Source: Harryflintia acetispora (lineage in GTDB: Bacteria > Bacillota > Clostridia > Oscillospirales > Ruminococcaceae). From it: a stretch of DNA of 64,000 bases. Both the position numbers and the translations under genes were made by a program. Below are positions 7,855 to 15,806 of this stretch, in pieces. Position 1 is the first letter of the stretch. The number at the start of each line of letters is the position of its first letter. The notes under the pieces are model-generated. The model made no database searches, was not told the origin of the DNA, and saw only the letters and a program-made list of their open reading frames with translations. The stretch lies in NCBI GenBank assembly GCA_004340125.1, contig SLUK01000010.1, positions 1 through 64,000 of the forward strand, in the 5' to 3' direction.

Positions 7855-8754
7855 TTATAAATAGACGTCCAGCACCCCGCAAAAAAGCAGCAGCAGACTG
7901 GTCAGCTGGCTGACATTATAGGAAGCGAGCTGCGCCTTGTCCCGCCGGTTGGGGGTGACCATCCGGTGCTGGAGCGCCATCAGTGCGGCGATCCCCGCAA
8001 ACCCCATCCAGAAGAGAGGGCCCATGCGCGCCTCCAGCAGCCCGAACGCCAGAAGCGCCAGAAGCGCCAGAAGATGAAAGGCGGCGCTGATCTGCAAAGC
8101 GCGGCGCAGCCCGAAGCGCACCGGAATGGAATAAAGCCCGTGCGCAAGGTCGAACTCATAATCCTGGGTGCCATAAAGGATGTCGAACCCGGCGGTCCAC
8201 AGGCAGTTGGCCGCGCCCAGCAGCAAGGGGCGCAGCGCGAAGCGTCCGGTCACCGCCAGCCACGCCCCCACCGGCGCGCAGGCGCAGGTGACCCCCAGCA
8301 CGAGATGGCACAGCCAGGTGAAACGCTTGGTGTAGGAGTAGCCGCTCATCAGCAGCAGCGCCAGCGGCGAGAGCAGCAGGCAGACGGGATTCAGCATCCC
8401 GGCACTGAAAATCAACAGCAAAAAGCAGACCGCGCTCAGCGCCAGCGTCTCGCCGGATGTGACCTCCCCGCGGGGGATCTGGCGGCCCGCGGTGCGGGGG
8501 TTGCGCCCGTCGATTTGCGCGTCCACCGCCCGGTTGAGGGCGTTGGCCCCGGTGCGCGCCGACAAAAAGGCGAGCCCCGCCCAAAAGAGGGTGGCAAAGC
8601 GGGGCCGCCCGCCGCTCGCGCAGAGCAGCGAGAGCGCGGCGAAGGAGAGGGAAAAGACCGTGTGGCCGAACATGACGAGCGTGCCGTACCGCCGCGCCCG
8701 CCCAAGGCAGCTGCGCAGCCCGGACAACGCAAAGCCCATTCTTTTATAAGCCAT
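7855..8754 (-). CDS. ubiA: UbiA-family aromatic prenyltransferase (MqnP/UbiA-like)
   Basis: A 299-residue membrane protein with about eight transmembrane segments and both prenyl-diphosphate motifs of the UbiA superfamily: NALNRAVDAQID (NxxxD/DxxxD) and DILYGTQDYEFD. It attaches a polyprenyl tail to an aromatic ring. The sequence resembles UbiA/MqnP more than MenA, so the acceptor could be a 4-hydroxybenzoate- or dihydroxynaphthoate-type acid. The ATG at 8754 overlaps the end of ubiD by 11 bases. The prenyl donor could come from the polyprenyl synthase encoded at 12548-13513. A frame open to 9204 on this strand is only the overlap with ubiD. Confidence 0.9.
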   Translation of the reverse strand: MAYKRMGFALSGLRSCLGRARRYGTLVMFGHTVFSLSFAALSLLCASGGRPRFATLFWAGLAFLSARTGANALNRAVDAQIDGRNPRTAGRQIPRGEVTSGETLALSAVCFLLLIFSAGMLNPVCLLLSPLALLLMSGYSYTKRFTWLCHLVLGVTCACAPVGAWLAVTGRFALRPLLLGAANCLWTAGFDILYGTQDYEFDLAHGLYSIPVRFGLRRALQISAAFHLLALLALLAFGLLEARMGPLFWMGFAGIAALMALQHRMVTPNRRDKAQLASYNVSQLTSLLLLFCGVLDVYL

Positions 8755-10438
8755 ATTCCTTCCACCGGCGGGTAATCCGCCGGCGCACCTCCCCGTCCAT
8801 TTCAATGTCCGCGGGCCAGGGATGGTGGAGCCCTTCGTCCTCCCGTTTTCGGGTGGCGTCGAGCGCCGCGCCGCCGGCGTGCACGGCCAGGTCCCGCCCG
8901 GCGTCGATGTTGTTATAGATCCTCCAGAGCACCTCGCCGAGGTCCCGCACGTCCACGTCCCGGTCCACCGCGACGGCGAGCTTGACCTTCCTATCGTCCA
9001 GCAGCCGCAGCGCAGCGCGCAGGCCCTGCCCGGCCTCCCGCTTATCCACCGCTGTGACCTCCATGCGCCCAAGGCGGGCGGGGCGCTCTGGCTTTGCCGT
9101 CGCGTCCACCCCCAGGCGGGTGCCGAAGAGCGCGGTGGGCGAGGAGTGGTCCAGCGCATCGAGCGTCCCCTTCGAGAAGGTAAGGTCCCGCCCCGGCTCG
9201 ACATTTTGCAGGACGGCCTTCAGTACCGCCTGCCGGTCCGAGGGGTCGGTCCCTTCATCCACCGCGATCAGCAGCTTGGTGTAGCGCAGCTGCCCCATCC
9301 CCCAGACGGCGTTCATCACCGTCTGCGCCGCGCCGGGAAAGTCGTTTTTTACGCTGAGCACGGCGCAGCCGTGGAACACCCCCTCGAGCGGGAGGCAGAG
9401 GTCATGTAGCTGCGGGATGGCCTTGCGCAGGATGGGCAGGAAGAGACGCTCGGTCGCCTTGGCCAGGTAGCAGTCCTCCATCGGCGGGCGGCCCACCACC
9501 GTGGCCGGGTAGACGGGGGTTTTCCTGCGGGTCAGGCAGGTCAGATGAAAGCGGGGGTAGAGCCCCTCCAGGGAATAGTAGCCGGTGTGGTCCCCGAAGG
9601 GGCCCTCCCGGCAGAGGGGCTCGAGCGGGTCCACATACCCCTCCAGCACAAACTGTGCGTCGCGCGGCACCCAAAGATCGCAGCTGCGGCAGCGGACAAG
9701 GGATACCGGGCGCCGGCGCAGAAATCCGGCGAGCAGCATTTCATCCACCCCCGGGGGCAGCGGCGCGGTGCAGGAATAGGTGATCGCCGGGTCGCACCCC
9801 AGCGCCACCGCCACCGGCATGCGCTTGCCCGCCTTCCGGTAGCTTTCAAAAATCTGCGAGCCGTCCTTGTGCTTGTGCCAGTGCATGGCGGTGGTGGCCC
9901 TGTCCAGTACCTGCATGCGGTACATCCCGGCGTTCTGCGTCCTGGCGCCCAGCTCCTTGGTGAAGACGACGGGCAGGGTCAAGAACTTCCCGCCGTCGAG
10001 CGGCCAGCACTTTAAGATGGGGAGCTCCCCAAGGTTTGGACTGTGCTCGATTACCTCCTGGCAGGGCGGGCGGCCGAGGGGGACGCGAACCGGCAGGCTG
10101 CGAAACATCCGCCAAAAGAATGGGATGCTCGAAAGGAGCCCCCGCAGCGTCGTGTAGCGCGACAGGTCGAGATACCCTTCCAGCTGCCGCTCGAGCGCGC
10201 CGAAGTCCTCCACCCCCAGGGCGAGGCTCATGCGCCCTTCGCTGCCCAGAGCGCCGATCAGCACCGGGAAGTCCGAGCCCTCGACGCGCTCGAAGAGCAG
10301 GGCCGGTCCGCCCTGCTTGCCGACCCGGTCGGCGATCTCGGTGATCTCCAGGACGGGCGAGACCAAGGTCTTTACCCGCCGCAGCTCCCCTCGCGCCTCG
10401 AGCGCTTTTATGAAAGAATTCAGGTTCCGCTTCGGCAC
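8744..10438 (-). CDS. ubiD: UbiD-family prenyl-FMN decarboxylase (UbiD/MqnL-like)
   Basis: A 564-residue UbiD-family enzyme that removes a carboxyl group from a prenylated aromatic acid using prenyl-FMN. Diagnostic stretches are LEITEIADRVGKQGGPALLF near the N terminus, QNAGMYRMQVLD and MHWHKHKDG (cofactor and Mn binding), and EGPFGDHTGYYSLEG with the catalytic acidic residue. I chose the GTG at 10438, preceded by GGGGGAG, because it places the conserved N terminus correctly; an ATG at 10489 would add a 17-residue tail with no family support. It opens the six-gene operon running left and is divergent from ndh2. Confidence 0.9.
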   Translation of the reverse strand: MPKRNLNSFIKALEARGELRRVKTLVSPVLEITEIADRVGKQGGPALLFERVEGSDFPVLIGALGSEGRMSLALGVEDFGALERQLEGYLDLSRYTTLRGLLSSIPFFWRMFRSLPVRVPLGRPPCQEVIEHSPNLGELPILKCWPLDGGKFLTLPVVFTKELGARTQNAGMYRMQVLDRATTAMHWHKHKDGSQIFESYRKAGKRMPVAVALGCDPAITYSCTAPLPPGVDEMLLAGFLRRRPVSLVRCRSCDLWVPRDAQFVLEGYVDPLEPLCREGPFGDHTGYYSLEGLYPRFHLTCLTRRKTPVYPATVVGRPPMEDCYLAKATERLFLPILRKAIPQLHDLCLPLEGVFHGCAVLSVKNDFPGAAQTVMNAVWGMGQLRYTKLLIAVDEGTDPSDRQAVLKAVLQNVEPGRDLTFSKGTLDALDHSSPTALFGTRLGVDATAKPERPARLGRMEVTAVDKREAGQGLRAALRLLDDRKVKLAVAVDRDVDVRDLGEVLWRIYNNIDAGRDLAVHAGGAALDATRKREDEGLHHPWPADIEMDGEVRRRITRRWKEYGL

Positions 10439-10529
10439 GGCGCTCCCCCGTTTCAAACGTAATTTTGCGTGGACAACGTTCACGAGCATTAATTTTGGCG
10501 CAAACGGGGAAGACTATTCCATATATATC

Positions 10530-10561
10530 GCCGCGCGCAAAACTCTATGCCAGCGCGCGGC
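10530..10561. promoter_or_regulatory. inverted repeat between ubiD and ndh2
   Basis: A perfect 9-bp inverted repeat, GCCGCGCGC (10530-10538) and GCGCGCGGC (10553-10561), 14-base spacer, in the divergent intergenic region, ending 26 bases before the ndh2 start. It could be an operator serving both operons or a leader hairpin for ndh2. No clear consensus promoter was found on either strand here. Confidence 0.4.
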
Positions 10562-10587
10562 GTCTGCCGAGATAGGAGACTGAACGC

Positions 10588-12555
10588 ATGAAACATGTGC
10601 TTATCCTGGGCGCCGGCTATGCCGGCGTTCTGACCGCCAAAAAACTTTGCCGCAAGCTGCGCGGGCGCGGGGACATCGAGATCACACTCATCGACCGCAA
10701 CCCCTACCACACCATGCTCACCGAGCTGCACGAGGTCGCCGCCCACCGGGTGGAGGAGGACAGCATTCGCATGGACCTCTCCCGCATCTTCACGGGCAGG
10801 CCGGTGCGCGTCGTGCTCGACGAGATCGCTGGGATCGACTTTGAACAAAAAATCGCCGCCGGCTCCAAGGGGGAATACCCCTACGACTACCTGGTGCTCG
10901 CCAGCGGCTCGCAGCCGACCTTTTTCGGGGTGCAGGGGGCAGAGAGCCACGCCTATACCCTCTGGTCCTACGACGACGCGGTTACCCTGCGCGAGCGGCT
11001 CGAGGACAGCTTTCGCCGCGCGGCGCGCGAGCGCGACCCCGCCGAACGCCGCCGGATCTTGACCTTCTATGTGGTCGGGGCGGGCTTCACCGGGGTGGAG
11101 ATGGCGGGCGAGCTCGCAGAGGATGTCCCCTTCCTCTGTGAGCGCTACGGGCTCGAGCGCTCCCTCGTCTCGCTCTATGATGTGGATATCCTCGAGCGCA
11201 CCGTGCCCATCCTGCCCGAGCGCCTTTCGGGGAAGGTGGAGCGCCGGCTGCGCAGGATGGGGGTCGAGGTGCTGCTCGGCACCGGGGTCCGGGAGATCGG
11301 CGAAGACTACATCGTCCTCGAGCGGGACGGTGAGCAGGAGCGCCGCGAAGCGGGCACGGTGATCTGGACGGCGGGGATCGAGAGCTCCTCCCTCGCGCAC
11401 CAGGCGGGCGAAACCCTCAAAAACGCCCGGCGGGGCCGGATCGAAACGGACGCCTACCTGCGCGCGCCCGGGCATGAGGAGGTCTACATCGCCGGGGACA
11501 ACATCCTGTACACCCCGCGCGGGTCGCAGGAGCCGGTGCCCCAGATGGTGGAAAACTGCGAGCAGAGCGCCGACACCATCGCCCACAACCTCGCTTGCGC
11601 GATCACCGGTAGCGGGGAGCCGGAGGAATACCGTCCGAAGTTCCATGGCGTGATGGTCAGCGTGGGCGGACGGTACGGGGTGGCCCACGTCGGGCTGCCG
11701 GGGCACCTGTTCGCCCTGCCCTCCTTTTTGGCGATGTTCGTCAAGCATTTCATCAACCTCGTCTACTTCGTGCAGGTGATGGGCTACAACAAGGTGGTGA
11801 GCTACCTGCGGCACGAGTTTTTCACCATCCGCCGCTGCCGCAGCTTCCTGGGCGGGCATTTTTCCAACCGCACCCCCAGCTTCCTGCTCGTGCCCCTGCG
11901 TGTCTGGCTCGGGCTCTGCTGGCTCTATGAGGGGGTGATGAAGATCGTCGAGGGGTGGCTAAACTCCCCCAAGCTCACCGGCTTCTTCGGCGGGGCCAAC
12001 GCCTTCTTTCAGGAAATCCTCTCCTCTGCCGGCGCGCGGAACGTCACCGCCGCGGTGGATGCGGTGGCCAGCGCCACCTCCTCCGCCGAGGAGACGCTTT
12101 CGAGCGGGGTGGCGCTCTTCAGCTACCGGATCCTCGGCTACTTCGACCTGACCCTGGTCAGCGGGAGCGAGGTGGCAAGCTCCACCCTGGCGGACTACGC
12201 CCTGAAATTCGACTTCCCGCTCATTAACTGGTTTGTGAGCACCCTCATCCTCCCCTACGACGGGGTACAGCTCTTCATGCAGATTTTCATCGTGGTGGCG
12301 GAAATCCTCATCGGCCTCCTGCTCGTCTTTGGGCTGCTGACCTTCCCCGCCTCGGGGCTCTCGCTGGTGCTGCAGTTCATGTTCGTCTGCACCACCGGGC
12401 TGTATCTGAGCACCTTCTGGATGATCTTCGCCGCAATTGCCGTCCTGATCGGCGGCGGGCGCACGCTGGGGCTCGACTACTACGCCATGCCCTGGCTCAA
12501 GGAGCGCTGGCAGCGGGTAAACTTCGTGAGAAAGTGGTATCTCTATCATGACTGA
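10588..12555 (+). CDS. ndh2: type II NADH dehydrogenase with C-terminal membrane domain (EET Ndh2-like)
   Basis: A 655-residue protein. Residues 1-420 form an NDH-2 flavoprotein: FAD site ILGAGYAG at 6-13, NAD site VVGAGFTGVE at 162-171, and a YIAGDN motif at 300-305. Residues about 430-640 add several membrane helices with a DoxX-like look (LLVPLRVWLGLCWLYEG and later hydrophobic blocks). Ordinary NDH-2 enzymes are about 400-450 residues; the Listeria EET Ndh2 also carries an extra membrane domain. It should oxidise cytoplasmic NADH and reduce a membrane quinone. The next gene starts inside its last codons, and the downstream set (polyprenyl synthase, lipoprotein, ApbE) matches an EET locus. 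Confidence 0.88.
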   Translation: MKHVLILGAGYAGVLTAKKLCRKLRGRGDIEITLIDRNPYHTMLTELHEVAAHRVEEDSIRMDLSRIFTGRPVRVVLDEIAGIDFEQKIAAGSKGEYPYDYLVLASGSQPTFFGVQGAESHAYTLWSYDDAVTLRERLEDSFRRAARERDPAERRRILTFYVVGAGFTGVEMAGELAEDVPFLCERYGLERSLVSLYDVDILERTVPILPERLSGKVERRLRRMGVEVLLGTGVREIGEDYIVLERDGEQERREAGTVIWTAGIESSSLAHQAGETLKNARRGRIETDAYLRAPGHEEVYIAGDNILYTPRGSQEPVPQMVENCEQSADTIAHNLACAITGSGEPEEYRPKFHGVMVSVGGRYGVAHVGLPGHLFALPSFLAMFVKHFINLVYFVQVMGYNKVVSYLRHEFFTIRRCRSFLGGHFSNRTPSFLLVPLRVWLGLCWLYEGVMKIVEGWLNSPKLTGFFGGANAFFQEILSSAGARNVTAAVDAVASATSSAEETLSSGVALFSYRILGYFDLTLVSGSEVASSTLADYALKFDFPLINWFVSTLILPYDGVQLFMQIFIVVAEILIGLLLVFGLLTFPASGLSLVLQFMFVCTTGLYLSTFWMIFAAIAVLIGGGRTLGLDYYAMPWLKERWQRVNFVRKWYLYHD

Positions 12556-13513
12556 GCAAGCCTTCCCGGATTTTGAGCACGCCCTCGCCGGAGCCCAAAA
12601 GCGTCTAAATGACGCGCTGCTGGGCTCCCCCTCCCTGGTGCGGGAATACACCGCCCATCTGGCAATGTCCCCGGGCAAGCAGCTGCGCGCGCGCTGCCTG
12701 CTCGCCTGCGCGCAGCAGGAGGACGGGCGGGTGCCCGCCGACGCCGCGCCCCTGGCGGCAGGGGTCGAGCTGCTGCACCTGGCCACCCTGGTGCACGACG
12801 ACGTGATGGACGACGCCGGCCTGCGCCGGGGCGCCCCCACCCTGCAGGCGCGGTACGGCAAGCGGGTGGCGGTCATCTGCGGGGACTGGCTGCTGGCGGC
12901 AGCGCTGCGCACCGCCGCCGCACTGAACGACCGGGAGCGCTTTCTCTCGCTGCGCCTGCCCGGGTACATCGGGCGCGTCTGCCTCGGGGAGCTGCGGCAG
13001 ACCGCTGAAAACGGGAACCTCGGGCTCACGGCCCCGCAGTACCTGCGGATCATCGGCGGCAAGACGGCCGCCCTCTTCGCGGGCAGCTTCTACGCCGGGG
13101 CGCTGCTCTTTACCGACGAGCACGAGCTGCGGCAGCGCTACGCGCGGTTCGGCCGGTACCTGGGGCTGCTCTTCCAGCTGGCCGACGATCTGGGGGACTT
13201 CACCCTCGATCAGGACCTTGCCAGGAAGCCGGTGCGCTCGGACTATGAGCAGGGGGTGATCACCCTGCCGCTGATCCACGCGCTGGCGAAGGACCCCGAG
13301 CTTTCGGCCCGCGCGCGGGAGGGGCGTATCCCCATGGACGAGCTGGCGGAACGGGTGCGCGCCGGGGGCGGGCTGGATTTTACCCGCGCGCTCTGCCGGC
13401 GGTATCACGACCGGGCGCTGCGCCTGCTCCCCGCCCTCCACGCGCCGAAGGAAAAAGAAGCGCGGCTATTGTCCCTGCTCGAGCGGGCGGGGCGGGCCGC
13501 ACAGCCGTTTTAG
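12548..13513 (+). CDS. polyprenyl diphosphate synthase (DmkB-like)
   Basis: A 321-residue trans-isoprenyl diphosphate synthase. The first aspartate-rich motif DDVMD (within LVHDDVMDDAGLRRG, about residue 83) and the second DDLGD (QLADDLGDF) are intact, as is the KTAALFAGSF stretch in between. It elongates farnesyl or geranylgeranyl diphosphate into the side chain of a quinone. The ATG overlaps the ndh2 stop by eight bases, so translation is coupled. In Listeria the EET locus encodes such an enzyme (DmkB) beside the prenyltransferase DmkA; here the prenyltransferase is in the divergent operon. Chain length cannot be predicted reliably. Confidence 0.85.
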   Translation: MTEQAFPDFEHALAGAQKRLNDALLGSPSLVREYTAHLAMSPGKQLRARCLLACAQQEDGRVPADAAPLAAGVELLHLATLVHDDVMDDAGLRRGAPTLQARYGKRVAVICGDWLLAAALRTAAALNDRERFLSLRLPGYIGRVCLGELRQTAENGNLGLTAPQYLRIIGGKTAALFAGSFYAGALLFTDEHELRQRYARFGRYLGLLFQLADDLGDFTLDQDLARKPVRSDYEQGVITLPLIHALAKDPELSARAREGRIPMDELAERVRAGGGLDFTRALCRRYHDRALRLLPALHAPKEKEARLLSLLERAGRAAQPF

Positions 13514-13533
13514 GAAAAAGGAGACCGGTAAAA

Positions 13534-14607
13534 ATGAAGCAAACCATCATACGAACACTGGGAATGTCCCTGGCGCTCTGCCTGCTTTTCGGCTGCACCT
13601 CCAACCTGCCCAAAGGGCATTCGCCGCTGAGCAGCAGCTCGCAAGGGAGCGCCCCGCAGGACGGCGCCACTGCGGCAGAGGGCGGGCTGCTGATCGGGAT
13701 GGCCATCCAAAACTCCGTCGCCGGCTCGGCCCCCGCCGAAGGCGGAGAACCCGGCTTGGCGCAGGCCGACTCGAACGTTGTCGCCGTGCTGGTGGACGGC
13801 GAAGGCCGGATCGTGGACTGCAAAATCGACGCGGTGCAGAGCAAGATCGAATTCTCCGCGCAGGGCACGCTGCTCACCGACACGGCCGCCCAAATCGAGA
13901 CCAAGACCGAGCTCGGGGAGCGCTACGGGATGAAAAAGGCCTCGGGGATCGGCAAGGAGTGGAGCGAGCAGGCCCAAGCACTCGCAGATTACGTGATCGG
14001 CAAGACGGCGGATGAAGTGAAGGGGATCGCCCTCACCGAGGAGGGCAGGCCCGCCGACGCCGAGCTCGCCGCCTCGGTCACCATCTCGGTCGGGGGCTGG
14101 CTGGATGCGGTGACCGAGGCCGTGGGGAACTCGAAACCCCTCGGCGCCAAGGCCGGGGACAAGCTGGGGCTCGGGATCGTCACCGGGATCGCCAAATCCA
14201 CCCCGGCCGGGGAGGAGGACGGCCTCGCGCAGGCCGACTCGACCTACGCCGCCGCCTCGTTCGACGCCGAGGGCCGGATTACCAGCTGCCTCATCGACGG
14301 CTCGCAGAGCGCCGTGCGCTTTGATAAGGGCGGACAGATCCTCTCGGACCTTAACGCTCCGATTCCCACCAAGGACGAGCTGGGCGAGGAATACGGGATG
14401 AAAAAGGCCTCCGGGATCGGCAGGGAATGGAACGAGCAGGCGGCGGCCTTTGCCGCCTACGCCGCCGGGAAGAGCGCGGATGAGCTGAGCGGCATCGCCC
14501 TCACCGAGGAGGGCAGGCCCGCCGACGCCGAGCTCGCCGCCTCGGTCACCATCTCGGTCGGGGACTTTAACGTCTGTCTGCAAAAGGCATGGAAGCGCGC
14601 GCAGTAA
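13534..14607 (+). CDS. duplicated-domain lipoprotein, probable flavinylated electron carrier (PplA-like)
   Basis: A 357-residue lipoprotein: signal peptide with lipobox LLFGC (Cys21), a Ser-rich linker, then two homologous domains of about 140 residues (about 48-190 and 208-350). Each has a VDGEGRI-type strand, a YGMKKASGIG segment with a Trp, and ends in DAELAASVTISVG. That end motif resembles the ApbE target D-x-x-(S/T)-G-A-(T/S), with Ser181 and Ser337 in the flavin-accepting position but Ala in place of Gly. The gene overlaps an ApbE gene by 19 bases and follows ndh2 and a polyprenyl synthase, as PplA does in Listeria EET loci. Covalent FMN binding is inferred, not proven; no canonical SGAT motif exists. 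Confidence 0.65.
   Translation: MKQTIIRTLGMSLALCLLFGCTSNLPKGHSPLSSSSQGSAPQDGATAAEGGLLIGMAIQNSVAGSAPAEGGEPGLAQADSNVVAVLVDGEGRIVDCKIDAVQSKIEFSAQGTLLTDTAAQIETKTELGERYGMKKASGIGKEWSEQAQALADYVIGKTADEVKGIALTEEGRPADAELAASVTISVGGWLDAVTEAVGNSKPLGAKAGDKLGLGIVTGIAKSTPAGEEDGLAQADSTYAAASFDAEGRITSCLIDGSQSAVRFDKGGQILSDLNAPIPTKDELGEEYGMKKASGIGREWNEQAAAFAAYAAGKSADELSGIALTEEGRPADAELAASVTISVGDFNVCLQKAWKRAQ
14026..14563 (+). repeat. perfect 70-bp direct repeat inside the lipoprotein gene
   Basis: Bases 14026-14095 and 14494-14563 are identical over 70 bases, 468 bases apart (156 codons, same frame). They encode the IALTEEGRPADAELAASVTI region at the end of each domain. Flanking domain sequence has diverged more, so this stretch looks recently copied or kept uniform by gene conversion or selection. 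Confidence 0.9.
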
Positions 14608-15677
14608 AACAGGGGGGCCGGCTGGCCCCCCGTCTCTTTTCCTGCTGCCTTGCGCTTTCCCTCGCACTCGGCGGCTGCGGGGCGCGGGAGCAGCGCTTCC
14701 AGGCGCAGTTCCTCGGCCCCTTCGACACGGTGACCACCGTCGTGGGCTACACCAAGCAAAAGGAACGCTTCCAGGAGCAGGTGCAATTTCTCCACGACGA
14801 GCTGGAACAATACCACCGGCTCTACGACATCTACCACGACTATGAAGGGGTGGTAAACCTCAAAACCCTCAACGACCACGCCGGGCAGGGGCCGCTTTCG
14901 GTGGACCGGCGGATCATCGGCCTGCTGCGCTGCGCGAAAGAGATGGAGGCGCTCACCAGCGGCAAGGTCAACGTGGCGCTGGGGAGCGTGCTCTCCCTCT
15001 GGCACGGCTGCCGCGAGCAGGCGCTCTCCGATCCGCTTTCCGCCCGCCTGCCGGACGACAGGGCGCTGCGGGGGGCGGCGGGGCACTGCGACCTCTCGAA
15101 GGTAATGATCGACGAGGCGGCGGGGACGGTCGCAATCCTCGATCCCGGGCTGCGCCTGGACGTCGGCGCCATCGCCAAGGGCTACGCGCTCCGGGAGGTC
15201 TGCGCGCAGCTGGAAGAGCAGGGGGCGGATCAGCTGCTGATAAGCCTTGGCGGCAACGTCTGCGCCATCGGCGGGATGGACCGCGCCCGGACGCCGTTTT
15301 CGGTCGGGCTGCTCGACCCGCAAAGCGGGGACGAGCAGCGCTATCTGCTCACCCTGGGGCTGCAAGATTGCACGGTCGCCACCAGCGGGGACTACCAGCG
15401 CTACTTCACGCTCGACGGGGTGCGCTATTGCCACATCATCGACCCGCAGACGCTCTATCCCGCACGCCACTGCCAATCGGTCAGCGTGCTGGCCAGGGAC
15501 CCCGCGCTTTGCGACGCGCTCTCCACCGCCCTGTTCTGTCTTTCACCCGAAGAGGGCCTCGCCCTGATCGAATCCCTCCCCGGCGTTGAGGCGTTCTGGC
15601 TCCTGCCCGGCGGCGGCCGGCGGCAGAGCAGCGGCTTTTCGGCGGCAGTGCTGGAGGGGGAAAGCCTCCTGCCTTGA
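14589..15677 (+). CDS. apbE: ApbE-family FAD:protein FMN transferase, lipoprotein
   Basis: A 362-residue ApbE-family protein (FmnB in Listeria), which moves FMN from FAD onto Thr or Ser of exported redox proteins. It has a lipobox ALGGC (Cys30), FGPFDTVTTVVGY-like start of the domain, LDVGAIAKGYAL, LISLGGNVCAIG and the metal/flavin-site stretch VATSGDYQRYF with YCHIIDP following. Its start lies 19 bases inside the preceding lipoprotein gene, which is the obvious substrate candidate. It closes the rightward EET-like operon; a GntR-type operator and a new promoter begin about 55 bases downstream. Acts on the outer face of the membrane. Confidence 0.9.
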   Translation: MEARAVKQGGRLAPRLFSCCLALSLALGGCGAREQRFQAQFLGPFDTVTTVVGYTKQKERFQEQVQFLHDELEQYHRLYDIYHDYEGVVNLKTLNDHAGQGPLSVDRRIIGLLRCAKEMEALTSGKVNVALGSVLSLWHGCREQALSDPLSARLPDDRALRGAAGHCDLSKVMIDEAAGTVAILDPGLRLDVGAIAKGYALREVCAQLEEQGADQLLISLGGNVCAIGGMDRARTPFSVGLLDPQSGDEQRYLLTLGLQDCTVATSGDYQRYFTLDGVRYCHIIDPQTLYPARHCQSVSVLARDPALCDALSTALFCLSPEEGLALIESLPGVEAFWLLPGGGRRQSSGFSAAVLEGESLLP

Positions 15678-15730
15678 CGCGCCGCCTCGATCCTGCCCAA
15701 AGAATCCGCTGTATTCTTATTGAAAACGCC

Positions 15731-15762
15731 GATTGTATACAATCCTCCCCGCCCGTTATAAT
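15731..15762 (+). promoter_or_regulatory. promoter with overlapping GntR-type operator
   Basis: The perfect palindrome GATTGTATACAATC (15731-15744) overlaps a -35 element TTGTAT (15733-15738), followed by 18 bases and TATAAT (15757-15762). The core TTGTATACAA matches the operator of Bacillus subtilis GntR. Binding would block RNA polymerase at the promoter of the glycerate kinase gene. A GntR-family gene at 21700-22386 is the likely partner. Confidence 0.75.
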
Positions 15763-15806
15763 GAAGACAGCAAGCAATGCCGATAGAGTGAAAGGTGTGA
15801 CAGAAT

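Noticed and set aside
10489..11859. 456-codon open frame antisense to ndh2
   Set aside because: Shadow frame overlapping conserved FAD and NAD motifs on the sense strand.
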